A stretch of DNA of 64,000 nt from CAKSQF01 sp964568425 (GTDB lineage Bacteria > Bacillota > Clostridia > Oscillospirales > CAG-272): the NCBI GenBank assembly GCA_964568425.1, contig CAZMPO010000001.1, forward strand, positions 1 to 64,000. The letters are read 5' to 3'. Positions 43,140 to 52,402 of the stretch are shown here, in pieces. The stretch's first letter is position 1. The number at the start of each line of letters is the position of its first letter. The position numbers and the translations under genes were made by a program. The notes under the pieces are model-generated. The model saw only the letters and a program-made list of their open reading frames with translations. It did not search any database and had not been told where the DNA came from.

Positions 43140-44747
43140 TTATTTGTCATCAATTCTCGCGTAGAGGATGCCGATATCACCGAGTTCAAAGGAGGCAGGG
43201 AGAGTTGTCGGCTCATACGAAAGATTGCCCATCGGGAGCATATTTGCGAGGCGGCTTGCACCGTCGGGGATGATCGGCGCGAAAATGTTTGCCATGTTTG
43301 CCATCAGATAGAGACAGGTCGCGGTGACATCCCAGAATGCCGAAAGATCTTCTTCTTTTGCAAGCACCCAAGGCTTTGCCTCGTCGTAGTACTTGTTTGC
43401 GTAAGAGATCAAGCCGACCATATCCTCGGCAGCAGATCTAAGCTCGCCTGCCTCGATCTTGTCGCCGATCGTCTTGTAGCAGGACTCAACATATTCGCAA
43501 ACCGCCGCATCGACCTTGCCTGCCTCGATCTTGCCGCCGAATTTCTTCTTGATAAACGACAGATTTCGGTTGACAAAGTTGCCAAGTCCTCCGACAAGGA
43601 ACTTGTTGTAGGTGGCGATCATGTCAGAGATCGAGAAATTGACATCGCGTCTTTCGGGGTTGAACAGGATCGTGTAGAAACGCACGCAGTCGGACGGATA
43701 GCTTTCCGCAAGCTCGTGGACCGAGATCATGTTGCCCTTCGATTTGGACATCTTGTCGTCGTTGACATTGACATACTCGGATGAAACAATGTGCGTCGGC
43801 AGGCAGTAGCCCTTGTCCATTGCCATAAGCAGAGCAGGGAATATGACAGTATGGAAGGGAATGTTGTCCTTGCCGTGGATGTAATAGTTGTTGAGATTGC
43901 CGTCGTCCTTCATGTATTCGTCAAAGTCGATGCCTCTCTGCTCAGCGACCCATCTGCCCGTGGTCATATATCCAAGGACTGCCTCAAACCAAACATAGAT
44001 GCGCTTTGAATCATAGCCCTCGACCGGAACTTCGACGCCCCAATCAAGATCGCGTGTTGCCGCTCTGTCGGGGAGTCCTTGGGTGAGGTATTTTCTGGTC
44101 TCATTGACCGCGTTCAGACGCCAATCCTTTGATTTGCTGTCGACAAAGTCCTCGATCGGCTTTTGGAATTTCGAGAGAGCGAACATCAGATGCTTGTTCG
44201 TTCTGCGCGAGGTCGGCATACCGCATGTGCGGCACTTTTTGTCGGTGAGAGCAGACGCATCAAATGACGCCATGCAAAATTCGCACTGATCACCGCGTGT
44301 GACCTTGCCGCAAACGGGGCATTTGCCCTCGATCTCGCGGTCGGAGACGAATTTGCCGCATTTTTCGCAATAGTCCTGCTCCTCGGTCGTCTCGTAAAGA
44401 TAGCCGTTCTTTTCAATGAGCCTGAAAATATCGCGAACGCCGTTTTTGTGATAATCGGTGAAGGTAGCGGTGTATTTGTCGTATGAAAAATCGAGCGCGT
44501 CAAAATCTCTGACAAATTCGCCATGATAACGCTCGGCAATCGACGCCGGGGTCACACCCTCTCGCTTTGCACGCTCGGTGATCGGCGTTCCGTGCGAGTC
44601 TGTGCCCGAAACGTAGATGACATCGTATCCGCGAAGTCTGCCGTATCTTGCGATAACATCACCCGGAAGAAGGGCGGCAAGATGCCCGACGTGCAGACTG
44701 TTGTTTGCGTACGGCCACGCGCCGCCGATAAAATAACGCTTTTTCAT
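43140..44747 (-). CDS. metG: methionine--tRNA ligase
   Basis: 535 residues, class I. HVGH in NNSLHVGHLAALLPGD (about 16-31), GTDSHGTPI, four CxxC pairs (CEKC, CPVC, CEFC, CRTC, about 128-178) for two zinc ions, and KMSKS in DDKMSKSKGN (about 332-341), then the helical anticodon domain. It lacks the C-terminal EMAPII/tRNA-binding extension of longer MetG forms. Own promoter; no T-box is seen in the short leader. Confidence 0.96.
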   Translation of the reverse strand: MKKRYFIGGAWPYANNSLHVGHLAALLPGDVIARYGRLRGYDVIYVSGTDSHGTPITERAKREGVTPASIAERYHGEFVRDFDALDFSYDKYTATFTDYHKNGVRDIFRLIEKNGYLYETTEEQDYCEKCGKFVSDREIEGKCPVCGKVTRGDQCEFCMASFDASALTDKKCRTCGMPTSRRTNKHLMFALSKFQKPIEDFVDSKSKDWRLNAVNETRKYLTQGLPDRAATRDLDWGVEVPVEGYDSKRIYVWFEAVLGYMTTGRWVAEQRGIDFDEYMKDDGNLNNYYIHGKDNIPFHTVIFPALLMAMDKGYCLPTHIVSSEYVNVNDDKMSKSKGNMISVHELAESYPSDCVRFYTILFNPERRDVNFSISDMIATYNKFLVGGLGNFVNRNLSFIKKKFGGKIEAGKVDAAVCEYVESCYKTIGDKIEAGELRSAAEDMVGLISYANKYYDEAKPWVLAKEEDLSAFWDVTATCLYLMANMANIFAPIIPDGASRLANMLPMGNLSYEPTTLPASFELGDIGILYARIDDK

Positions 44748-44792
44748 TTATATGATCATTCCTTTCAGTTATTGCTTGCATCGTACCTACAT

Positions 44793-44821
44793 AGTATACC
44801 ACAGATCGGAAAATTTTTCAA
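44793..44821 (-). promoter_or_regulatory. promoter of metG
   Basis: Minus strand TTGAAA (44821-44816), 17-base spacer, TATACT (44798-44793). Confidence 0.8.
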
Positions 44822-44872
44822 GAGTTTGGCGAGTTTTTCTTGAAATAAGACTAAAAAAGTTTCATATTTCGG

Positions 44873-44901
44873 TTGACAAAGTCGAAGATCGGTGCTATAA
44901 T
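44873..44901 (+). promoter_or_regulatory. promoter of the SGNH hydrolase
   Basis: TTGACA (44873-44878), 17-base spacer, TATAAT (44896-44901), 29 bases before the ATG. Confidence 0.9.
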
Positions 44902-44930
44902 TTATCAAAACATGTAATTTGGAGATCTGT

Positions 44931-45518
44931 ATGGACAATAAACTTCTCGGTAAAAATATAGTTTGGCTCGGGTCATCGGTGACATACGGGCACGCAAACG
45001 GCGGCGTCTCGATGGTCGAATATCTCGCTGAGCAAACGGGTGCGATCTGCGCAAAGTACGCGCTCTCGGGCACGACGCTCGCGGCTGTCGATGATAACAG
45101 CTATGTTGCAAGGCTCGACAGGATCCCGAGCGATCAAAAGTGCGACCTTTTTATCTGTCAGCTTTCGACCAACGACGCGTCAATGGGCATTCGACTCGGG
45201 TCGTTCTCGGATGTCGATGACGAAAAAACTGTCGTCGGCGCGATCTGTCGTGTCATACGCACAGTGCGCGAGCGTTTCGATTGCCCGATCGCCTTTTATA
45301 CAAATCCGCCCTATGACTCGCGTGCCTACGAGAAAATGGTCGATATCATGAGATCGATCGCCGCAGAGAAGGGCGTCCTGCTCCTTGATCTTTGGGATGC
45401 CCCTCCGTTTGATGCATCGGAGGCGAACATCTACATGGCAGACCCCATACACCCAAACGAACAGGGATATCGCCTTTTGACACCGATATTCGAGAAATTC
45501 GTGGCGGAAAATATTTAA
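44931..45518 (+). CDS. SGNH/GDSL-family hydrolase
   Basis: 195 residues from the ATG behind TTTGGAG. Block I VWLGSSVTYG (catalytic Ser), block III CQLSTNDAS (Asn), and block V ADPIHPNEQGY (Asp-x-x-His) give the full SGNH set; no signal peptide. Family members remove acetyl groups from sugars or act as lipases; here a cytoplasmic carbohydrate esterase is the likely role. Single gene. Confidence 0.88.
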   Translation: MDNKLLGKNIVWLGSSVTYGHANGGVSMVEYLAEQTGAICAKYALSGTTLAAVDDNSYVARLDRIPSDQKCDLFICQLSTNDASMGIRLGSFSDVDDEKTVVGAICRVIRTVRERFDCPIAFYTNPPYDSRAYEKMVDIMRSIAAEKGVLLLDLWDAPPFDASEANIYMADPIHPNEQGYRLLTPIFEKFVAENI

Positions 45519-45628
45519 TATACGATAAAAAAGAGGCGCGACTTCGATTTGGGTCTCTTTTCTTTCGTTTCAGAGATAGAACTTTGAATAAAAGTTTATG
45601 CAATCAATTGCACAAACTTCCGAAAAAT

Positions 45629-45660
45629 AAAAGTTTCTGCAATTCGTAGCAGAAACTTTT
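45629..45660 (-). terminator. terminator of the mtaB-alr-EEP operon
   Basis: AAAAGTTTCTGC / GCAGAAACTTTT stem with T4ATT5 on the minus strand. A related hairpin (~45590-45618) sits next to it. Confidence 0.8.
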
Positions 45661-45674
45661 GAAAAATATTAATA

Positions 45675-46373
45675 TCAGACCTCGATGTTTGCGGTGTGGG
45701 GGAGATGATCGGAGGCGATGGTCGGTGGCGTGTCGTGGGCGGTGATCTTTATGTCGGGGGTCGCGAAGATGTGGTCGATCTTTATCCTCGGCGCATCCGA
45801 CGGGAAGGTCGGCGATTTTGTTTTTGTATCTGTCATTCGCGCGCGGATGGGGTCGAGTATCTCGCTGTCGGGGGTGAGATTCAGATCGCCGATCAGCAGG
45901 GCACGCTCGCAGGGCAGCTCTTTCAGCACCGTTTCGACCGCATTTTCCGCCTCGTCGGGGTTCAACCCGAAATGAATGACGCCGAGCGTCAGAGTGGCGA
46001 CCGAGGGCAGGGCAATGTCCGCCTTCAAGAGCACGCGACTTTCGTAATAATCGCTGTATCGGCGCGGATCGGGGTCGGGCACAGGGATCGTTTGTGCCCG
46101 GCTTATCGGATATTTTGAGAGCAGAGCGTTGCCGTAGCCTCGTCCGTCCCTGAGCTCGATCGCTTTTGCAAAATAAAAGTATGGGTAGCCGACGGCGTCC
46201 GCGAGTATCTTTGCCTGCGAAATCTCGCCGCCGCCGTCGCCGTAGACCTCGTTAAGCCCGACGATGTCGGCATTCTCTTTGGCTATTGCCGACGCGATGA
46301 GATCATAGTCGATCACGCCGCGAAGGTGGGCGTTGCAGTGCTGAATATTGTAGGTCATTATCTTGATATTCAT
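45675..46373 (-). CDS. endonuclease/exonuclease/phosphatase-family protein
   Basis: 232 residues. EEP motifs in order: MTYNIQHCNAH, VGLNEVYGDGG (metal Glu), LIGDLNLTPDS (Asp-x-Asn), and the terminal SDHLPH (Asp-His). The family includes DNases and sphingomyelinase/inositol phosphatases; no signal peptide, so an intracellular phosphodiesterase. Follows alr by 10 bp. Confidence 0.88.
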   Translation of the reverse strand: MNIKIMTYNIQHCNAHLRGVIDYDLIASAIAKENADIVGLNEVYGDGGGEISQAKILADAVGYPYFYFAKAIELRDGRGYGNALLSKYPISRAQTIPVPDPDPRRYSDYYESRVLLKADIALPSVATLTLGVIHFGLNPDEAENAVETVLKELPCERALLIGDLNLTPDSEILDPIRARMTDTKTKSPTFPSDAPRIKIDHIFATPDIKITAHDTPPTIASDHLPHTANIEV

Positions 46374-46383
46374 GGCAAATAGC

Positions 46384-47496
46384 TTATTTTACATAAATTC
46401 TCGCAACTCTTGACGATATGCCGCAAAGTATCTCGTACGAGATCGTGCCGCAGAGCTTTGCGAAATCATTCGCGTCAAAGCCCTCGCCAAGCAGTATTAC
46501 CTCGTCTCCGTCCTGTGCGTCGATGTCGGTCACGTCGACCATGAACATGTCCATGCAAACTCTGCCGACAACGGGTGCCCATTTACCTGCGATCTTGACC
46601 CTTCCCTTGTTTGACAGCGCACGCGGATAGCCGTCCGCATAGCCGACGGGGATGGTCGCTATCCTTCTCGGGCCGCTTGCCACAAATGTCCTGCCGTAGC
46701 CGATGCTGTCGCCTGCCGCTATCTCTTTGATGTGCACGATATGGCTTTTCCATGTCAGTGCGGGCAGGAGCTTCGTGTCGGTCTTGACCTCGTCCGAGGG
46801 CAGGTAGCCGTAGAGCGCGATTCCGACACGCATCTCGGTCTTTGCCGTGTAGGGCATCTCGAGCACCGCCGCCGAATTTGCGCATGTGACATTCGTGAAA
46901 TGCACGCCCGATGACGCACAGGTGTCTATGAATTTGTTAAATCGCTCAAATTGGAGATCCGCGAAGCTCTTGTCGGCACTGTCGGCAGTCGCAAAATGCA
47001 TGAACAGACCGTAAAGCTCGAGCGAGTCGAGCCGTGCTATTCGGCAGACCGCGTCGCTTCCTTCGCTGTCCCAAGGAAATCCGATGCGCCCCATGCCGGT
47101 GTCGACCTTGACATTGATCTTCGCGCGCTTTCCCATCTGCTTGGCAACAGCCGCTATCTCCGCCGCGTCCTCCTCTTTGTAGATCGCCGGGATGATGTCG
47201 TTCTCGATAAGCGTTTTGTATGATGACGGGTGAGCGTAACCGAGTATGTATATCGGTGCCTCGAAACCGCAGGTCTTCAGCTCGATCGCCTCGTCGACCG
47301 TCGCGACGGCAAAAGCATCGACAAGATCGTGGATGATTCCCGAAACGCGCACCGCTCCGTGCCCGTATGCGTTGGCTTTGACAATTCCGACAGGCTTGAC
47401 GCCGTCGGGGATGAGCCTCATGCAGGCAAGGAGATTTCTTCTTATGTTTGTCAGATTTATCTCCGCATATGTGCGGTAAAGTGTGTAGTCTTGCAT
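46384..47496 (-). CDS. alr: alanine racemase
   Basis: 370 residues. PLP lysine Lys40 in VGIVKANAYGHGA, barrel residues GRIGFPW, and the second catalytic Tyr in SIGYGRTF; C-terminal DEVILLGEG domain. Makes D-alanine for peptidoglycan. Second gene of mtaB-alr-EEP (28 bp after mtaB). Confidence 0.97.
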   Translation of the reverse strand: MQDYTLYRTYAEINLTNIRRNLLACMRLIPDGVKPVGIVKANAYGHGAVRVSGIIHDLVDAFAVATVDEAIELKTCGFEAPIYILGYAHPSSYKTLIENDIIPAIYKEEDAAEIAAVAKQMGKRAKINVKVDTGMGRIGFPWDSEGSDAVCRIARLDSLELYGLFMHFATADSADKSFADLQFERFNKFIDTCASSGVHFTNVTCANSAAVLEMPYTAKTEMRVGIALYGYLPSDEVKTDTKLLPALTWKSHIVHIKEIAAGDSIGYGRTFVASGPRRIATIPVGYADGYPRALSNKGRVKIAGKWAPVVGRVCMDMFMVDVTDIDAQDGDEVILLGEGFDANDFAKLCGTISYEILCGISSRVARIYVK

Positions 47497-47524
47497 TAAT
47501 ATTCTCCGTTGATCTATTGTTGAT

Positions 47525-48844
47525 CTATTTAACAGACAGCAAACTGCCGATGAGCACGCCGTCCTTGATGGTCTCTGCTTTGACTGTGCCTATCCTGCCG
47601 CGCAGATCGATATCGGATATTACGCCGACCTCAATAAATGAGCGTGTGTGTCCCTTGACGATCTCGCCTTGGTGCTCCTCAAAGAGCACCTCGACAACGC
47701 TCCCGATGTTGCTTTCGATGACCTCGGCTCTCGATCGGTCGCGAATGATCTCAAGCTCGTGCAGACGTCGGCTTTTTTCGCCCTCGTCGATCTGACAGCC
47801 CATATCGTATGCCTCGGTGTTCTTTCGCCTCGAAAAGGGGAAAATATGGTTGTAGGTCAGTCTCAGATCAGCGATAAAGCTTTTGGTTTCTTCAAAATCC
47901 TCGTCGGTCTCGCCGGGGAAGCCGACGATCGTGTCTGCGGTAAATCCCGCACTCGAAAAAAAATCTCGTATTGCGGTGACGTTGCGCGCGACCATTTGCG
48001 TGTTGTATCTTCGGCGCATGGCGGCAAGCGTTTTGTCGCATCCGCTCTGCAAGGACAGATGAAAATGAGGACATAGCTTTGTAGATGCCGACAGCCGTTT
48101 GGTAAATGCCGGTGTCAGGAGAGATGGGTCGAGCGAGCCGAGCCGCACCCTGTCGAGCTTGTCGATCGATTCAAGCGAGAGCACAAGATCGCAAAGATCG
48201 CGTGTCGGCTTGCCGTGGGCGTCTTTTTCAAGATCTTTGCCCCACGCGGAGATCTCGATGCCGGTCAAAACGACCTCACGATAACCCGACTCGGTCAGGG
48301 CGGCGATCTCGTCGTACACATCGGCAAGCGGCTTCGATCTGACAGGACCGCGCGCGTTTTTTATCGCGCAGTAGGCGCAGACCGAGTCACATCCGTCCTC
48401 GATCTTGACATATGCGCGCGTTCTCTCGCTTTTTTGTATCCTCGACGGCTCAAATTTTGCACCCTCAAGCGGTTTGATGCACGCACCGCACAGCCTTTTT
48501 CCGCAGGCGGCATAGAGGAGAGCGGCGTTCACCGCCTCCATTTTGGCATAGTTGCCGCAAACATATGAAACGCCGTCGATCGCCAGCAGCTCGTCGGCAC
48601 TGAGCTGTGCATAACAGCCTGTCACGATCACATACGCGGACGGATTTTCGGATATCGATCGCCTGACGATCTGTCTCGCCTTGCGCTCCGATTCGGCGGT
48701 CACCGCACAGCTGTTTATAATGTAAATGTCGGCTGTCTCGCCCTTGTCGGCAGATGTCAGCCCTGCCTCAATGAGTGCCTCCGACATGACCTCGCTCTCA
48801 TATTGATTGACCTTACAGCCGAGCGTGTGAATGGTAAAAGTCAT
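47525..48844 (-). CDS. mtaB: tRNA ms2t6A methylthiotransferase
   Basis: 439 residues. N-terminal UPF0004 cluster site TLGCKVNQYES (Cys10) with further Cys near 46 and 80, radical-SAM CDSVCAYCAI, PGETDEDFEET, and a C-terminal TRAM-like domain (FEEHQGEIVKGHTRSFIEVGV). Converts t6A37 to ms2t6A in tRNAs reading ANN codons; the CKVNQYES form points to MtaB rather than MiaB. First gene of its operon. Confidence 0.95.
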   Translation of the reverse strand: MTFTIHTLGCKVNQYESEVMSEALIEAGLTSADKGETADIYIINSCAVTAESERKARQIVRRSISENPSAYVIVTGCYAQLSADELLAIDGVSYVCGNYAKMEAVNAALLYAACGKRLCGACIKPLEGAKFEPSRIQKSERTRAYVKIEDGCDSVCAYCAIKNARGPVRSKPLADVYDEIAALTESGYREVVLTGIEISAWGKDLEKDAHGKPTRDLCDLVLSLESIDKLDRVRLGSLDPSLLTPAFTKRLSASTKLCPHFHLSLQSGCDKTLAAMRRRYNTQMVARNVTAIRDFFSSAGFTADTIVGFPGETDEDFEETKSFIADLRLTYNHIFPFSRRKNTEAYDMGCQIDEGEKSRRLHELEIIRDRSRAEVIESNIGSVVEVLFEEHQGEIVKGHTRSFIEVGVISDIDLRGRIGTVKAETIKDGVLIGSLLSVK

Positions 48845-48879
48845 TTTTTCCTCTTTGTCTTGTTTGTATCGATATGCTA

Positions 48880-48908
48880 TATTTTATCACAAAATACAGC
48901 TCTTGTCA
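48880..48908 (-). promoter_or_regulatory. promoter of mtaB-alr-EEP
   Basis: Minus strand TTGACA (48908-48903), 17-base spacer, TAAAAT (48885-48880). Confidence 0.85.
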
Positions 48909-48984
48909 ATGATTTTGCGATATTCCGATGAGAATTATTGCCTTTTTTTGCAAATTACCTCTTTTGGCGGTCGGTTAATTTAAT

Positions 48985-49011
48985 CGGGAGGAGCAAGCCC
49001 CTCCCCTACCG
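48985..49011. repeat. REP-like copy
   Basis: Contains the same 26 bp as the reverse copy inside the transposase (6888-6913). Preceded by GGCGGTCGGTTAATTTAATC. Confidence 0.85.
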
Positions 49012-49065
49012 ATGATCGTGCGCTCGGCAACCGATATATCATACTTGCTGATCTTCGCATACCGC

Positions 49066-49113
49066 AAAATCTGCCTCAAATGCCAAGTGACGGCATTTGA
49101 GGCAGATTTTTTT
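49066..49113 (-). terminator. terminator of the TIM-barrel/discoidin gene
   Basis: AAAATCTGCCTCAAATGCC / GGCATTTGAGGCAGATTTT stem, 19 bp, T-rich tail on both sides; 3 bases past the stop at 49116. Confidence 0.9.
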
Positions 49114-49115
49114 GT

Positions 49116-51779
49116 TTATTTGCTGTCCTTCTTCTTTTTCTTTGTGATGACGATCACAGCTGTCGCCGCGGCGGCTATGATCAGCGCGCCTGCGGTGAGT
49201 CCTATGATAAGCGGTGTGTTATCCTTCTTTGTATCATCACCGGAAAGCGGGATGTCCGTGGCAGTGTCGCTCGGAGGTTCGGGAAGCGGTTCGACTTCCT
49301 CAGGAAGAATGCCCAGCAGAGCCTTTGTGTAGGCGTTTGCTTGCGACTGGGTCAGATACTCGTTGTCGACACCCTTGAGCGCGGTCTGGTATTTTGCCGC
49401 ATTGAGGTCGCCGCCGCGAGCCTCGTATTCCTTGACAGTCGCCGAAAGCTCTGTCTTGTCGCAATAGGGCAGACCGTATGCCGATATGTTGCCCAGCTGG
49501 AGCATGTAGCCGTCATTGTTCGATGTGTCGCGCAGACGCGTTCCGATGAAGCGTAAGAACCGTCCGACAACTGCCTTGCCGCCGGAAGGATCAAAGGGCA
49601 GCTCTATTCCGTCCTTATAATCCTTCGCGTTCTTTTCGGAGACGAACTCGCTCCATTCTCTGCCGTCTGTTGACAATTCAATGCGGAAATCCTTCGGGAA
49701 TTTGCCGAGCGTCTTGACAACGACCTTGTCTACGGCGAACAGATCGCCAAGGTCGATTATAATGTACTCGGTCGCGTCGGGAGTATAGTGGAGCTTGACA
49801 TTTGATGTCCAGCCCTGACCGTCAACGCCGTTGTTGATGAAGTCTGCCGCCCATCCCCATTCGCGGAACCCGACCTCGGGGGTGGTCGATGAGGGATAAA
49901 CAGGCTTTCTGAATGCGAGATCCTGCCCCTTTTTGTAGGATACTACCTTGTTTGAGGCAAGCGGATCGTTGACCTCGGGTGCGGGAACGCTTCCATCGTC
50001 ATTGTAGATCTCGATCTCGCAGAGCGACACATATTCGCCGCGGCATTTCGAAAGATCGAGTCTTATGTAACGCGCCTTCTCGGTCTTCGGCAGGACGATG
50101 GACAGTGCCTCGCGACGTTCGCCGATGTCTTGGAGCGATGTGACCTCGGTGTAATTTTTGCCGTCCGTCGATACCGAAACGCTCACCGCCTCGGGGAAAA
50201 ATTCGCCGTAGCCGAAAAGCGTGCCCTCGGGATAGAGATCGATCCGATTGAATGACAGCTCGTTTTTAAGATCGATGTTCAGCGATATGTCCTCGGAGGA
50301 GGTCGAACGCCAGCCCATGACTCCGTCCTCGGCAAAGCGTTTGCCGTCGCTCAAAAATGACAGATAATATCCGCCCTTTCCGATCGACTGCACGGCGGTG
50401 ATGAGAGCACCGTCGGCAAGATTGGTCTTGGCGTCCGGTTGCTCGCTCGATCTCTTGTCGAAATCAAGACCCTCGGGCAGGGCAAAGAACGCGGCATCAC
50501 CTGCGGCAAGATCAAGATGAAGTGCTCCGCCCTCAAGCTCAACGGGTACAAGACTGCCGTCGGTGCGGCTTACGCTTGAGAGGGAAGTGATCGAGCTGTC
50601 AAATGTCAGATCGACCTCGGATGCGTTTGTGTAATCGTTGTTTACGACCATCAGATAGTTGCGCCCGGTCTCCTTGTGCTTTAAGAAGGAGACGGTGTAG
50701 GACTGATCATTTTTCTGCGGCTGTACGAAGAAATCATCGGGGATCGAGGGCTGTCCGTATGTGTCTTTGCCGTTCAGATATATCTCGAGCGCGTCGCACT
50801 TTACAAGCGTCGAGCCGATCGCAAGGATCTCGTGGTTTATCTCTTTTATGTATTCGTAATGCTCGTTCGGAACGCCCGTGGGACTGATTATACCGTCCTC
50901 GAAGGGCTCGTTGCGGTTGACGGGCGTGAACCATGTAAAGAATGAGAGCTGTTTGAAGCCGAACGCAAGCGATGAGTACATCTCGTAGCGAAGCTCGGAT
51001 GCGGTCGGGCGTCTGAAAAGCACCGACTGCTTGACTGTCTGAATGTAGGTTCCCGTGCGTACATCGTTTTCAAGTCCGACATCGTGTACCGCGCGGATGT
51101 TCGAGTAGAATCCGTTTCTGTCCATCGTGCCCGGCTGAAGCCCGAACGGGTAGCGGTCATAGATCAGATAGTCTACCGGATATCCGTTTGCGGCGCACAG
51201 ACGGCACCAGTCGTTCATTTGTCCCTTGTACAGCTCATCCGAGATGTAGGCGGCACTTGTGAAAAAGTTCAGGTGCATGTATCCGTCGGGGAAAGCCTTT
51301 TTCAGATTAGTATATATGTCAAGGTATTCGTTCGGATTGTACGGCTCGTCTTCGATGAAAAATCCGCCGAGCGCACTGTAGTCAAAGTATTTCTCGACCT
51401 GCGATGCGACATATTCCTCCGATTTTCCGCTCAGCTCAGAGCCGAGACTGCTGTCGTTTGCGATCAGCTTGATGCCGTATTTTTCGCAAAGGGCGAGCAT
51501 CTTTTTTTGATTTTCGACCGTGGCAAGCGTTTCCTCGCCCGAGCCCATTACCCAGTTGATGCCCGCGTCCGCCATCAGACGGTATTGCTCGTCGTTAATG
51601 TAGTCGGGTGTGGGCGGCCAGAAGGCGGAAAGCATGATGTTTTCGTCTAAATTGACGGTGGGAGGTTCGGTGTTGTCGGCAAATATGCTCGAAACATCCC
51701 CGATCGCCGCCGTCGTCCCAAGAGTCAGCACCGCCGCAAGCGTTGCAGACAGGATCTGTTTGATGCGTGAAGTTGACAT
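49116..51779 (-). CDS. membrane-anchored TIM-barrel and discoidin-domain protein
   Basis: 887 residues from the ATG at 51779. Signal peptide (1-32), then a GH42-like barrel (~45-345): ILMLSAFWPPTPDYIND-like opening, YRLMADAGINWVMGSGEET, LGGFFIEDEPYNPNEY (FFIEDEP looks like an acid/base Glu strand), YDRYPFG and LSFFTWFTP. Two F5/8-type C (discoidin) modules follow (~465-610 and ~640-770: INIDLKNELSFNRIDLYPEG; IIDLGDLFAVDKVVVKTLG). A Pro-rich link, membrane helix and KKKKKDSK anchor end it, with no LPxTG. Likely a glycan-binding or -cleaving surface enzyme. Own promoter inside the direct repeat. Confidence 0.75.
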   Translation of the reverse strand: MSTSRIKQILSATLAAVLTLGTTAAIGDVSSIFADNTEPPTVNLDENIMLSAFWPPTPDYINDEQYRLMADAGINWVMGSGEETLATVENQKKMLALCEKYGIKLIANDSSLGSELSGKSEEYVASQVEKYFDYSALGGFFIEDEPYNPNEYLDIYTNLKKAFPDGYMHLNFFTSAAYISDELYKGQMNDWCRLCAANGYPVDYLIYDRYPFGLQPGTMDRNGFYSNIRAVHDVGLENDVRTGTYIQTVKQSVLFRRPTASELRYEMYSSLAFGFKQLSFFTWFTPVNRNEPFEDGIISPTGVPNEHYEYIKEINHEILAIGSTLVKCDALEIYLNGKDTYGQPSIPDDFFVQPQKNDQSYTVSFLKHKETGRNYLMVVNNDYTNASEVDLTFDSSITSLSSVSRTDGSLVPVELEGGALHLDLAAGDAAFFALPEGLDFDKRSSEQPDAKTNLADGALITAVQSIGKGGYYLSFLSDGKRFAEDGVMGWRSTSSEDISLNIDLKNELSFNRIDLYPEGTLFGYGEFFPEAVSVSVSTDGKNYTEVTSLQDIGERREALSIVLPKTEKARYIRLDLSKCRGEYVSLCEIEIYNDDGSVPAPEVNDPLASNKVVSYKKGQDLAFRKPVYPSSTTPEVGFREWGWAADFINNGVDGQGWTSNVKLHYTPDATEYIIIDLGDLFAVDKVVVKTLGKFPKDFRIELSTDGREWSEFVSEKNAKDYKDGIELPFDPSGGKAVVGRFLRFIGTRLRDTSNNDGYMLQLGNISAYGLPYCDKTELSATVKEYEARGGDLNAAKYQTALKGVDNEYLTQSQANAYTKALLGILPEEVEPLPEPPSDTATDIPLSGDDTKKDNTPLIIGLTAGALIIAAAATAVIVITKKKKKDSK

Positions 51780-51827
51780 GATATGTTCCTCTTTTCTTTG
51801 TTGTTCGCACGTGGCTTTGTTATTTGA

Positions 51828-51856
51828 AGTATACCATAAAATCGCCCGTTTGTCAA
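51828..51856 (-). promoter_or_regulatory. promoter of the TIM-barrel/discoidin gene
   Basis: Minus strand TTGACA (51856-51851), 17-base spacer, TATACT (51833-51828). The -35 lies inside the 46-bp direct repeat. Confidence 0.85.
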
Positions 51857-51892
51857 GTATCCCCCACACATTTTCGGCAAAATGTGTGGGGG
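51847..51892. repeat. 46-bp direct repeat, left copy
   Basis: Identical to 53559-53604. It contains a hairpin (CCCCCACACATTTT / AAAATGTGTGGGGG, 51861-51892) and the -35 of a minus-strand promoter. Similarity extends to 51830 with 4 mismatches. Together with the right copy it brackets the ATPase-TOPRIM genes. Confidence 0.95.
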
Positions 51893-51901
51893 AATGGGCG
51901 G

Positions 51902-52402
51902 TTACGGTTTTATTAAATCGCTGTTTGACTGTACGAACGCGAAAATCTCGGGCGGCTTTGTTGTCCAAAGTCGCGCAACATTAATTTGATGTTCCGACAA
52001 AACATGCCTTGCGTTGGCTATCCTGCAAAAATCTGATTTGAAATTTGACAAGCTTTTGCTCTGTGTTATTTCGGTGACTCGCGTTACATTCGTGCACCTC
52101 ACAAGCTCGTCCTCAAGATTTTTTACCTGCGGAAGAAACACAAGCTTTGACCTTTCGCAAAATCTTTCGATATACCGGATATTCTTCCTCAGCTTTTCGG
52201 TGATCTCGACATCGGTATCAAAAACAAAGACCACGGTCGTCCCGAGCTTGACAGAGAGCAGTACCGATTTTGGAATAAGCTTTGAAATCACATTGAAGAC
52301 CTTTGTTTTTCCCGGCAATATCAGTGCGGGAGACTCTTTCAATGCTTTGATGAGGGTCTCCTCGCATTCACCCTCGCAAAAATAAATACATGACCTACTC
52401 AT
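51902..52402 (-). CDS. TOPRIM-type protein, partner of the AAA ATPase
   Basis: 166 residues. CIYFCEGECEETLIKAL near the start (Glu10) and TTVVFVFDTDVE (Asp62-x-Asp64) form the Glu / Asp-x-Asp pattern of TOPRIM nucleases; no other domain. The ATG overlaps the ATPase gene end by 8 bp, so the two are translated together. The pairing of an ATPase and a separate TOPRIM protein is the plan of class 2 OLD, RloA/RloB and PARIS (AriA/AriB)-like defence modules; I cannot place it in any one of these. Shorter than AriB or OLD nuclease domains. Confidence 0.65.
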   Translation of the reverse strand: MSRSCIYFCEGECEETLIKALKESPALILPGKTKVFNVISKLIPKSVLLSVKLGTTVVFVFDTDVEITEKLRKNIRYIERFCERSKLVFLPQVKNLEDELVRCTNVTRVTEITQSKSLSNFKSDFCRIANARHVLSEHQINVARLWTTKPPEIFAFVQSNSDLIKP

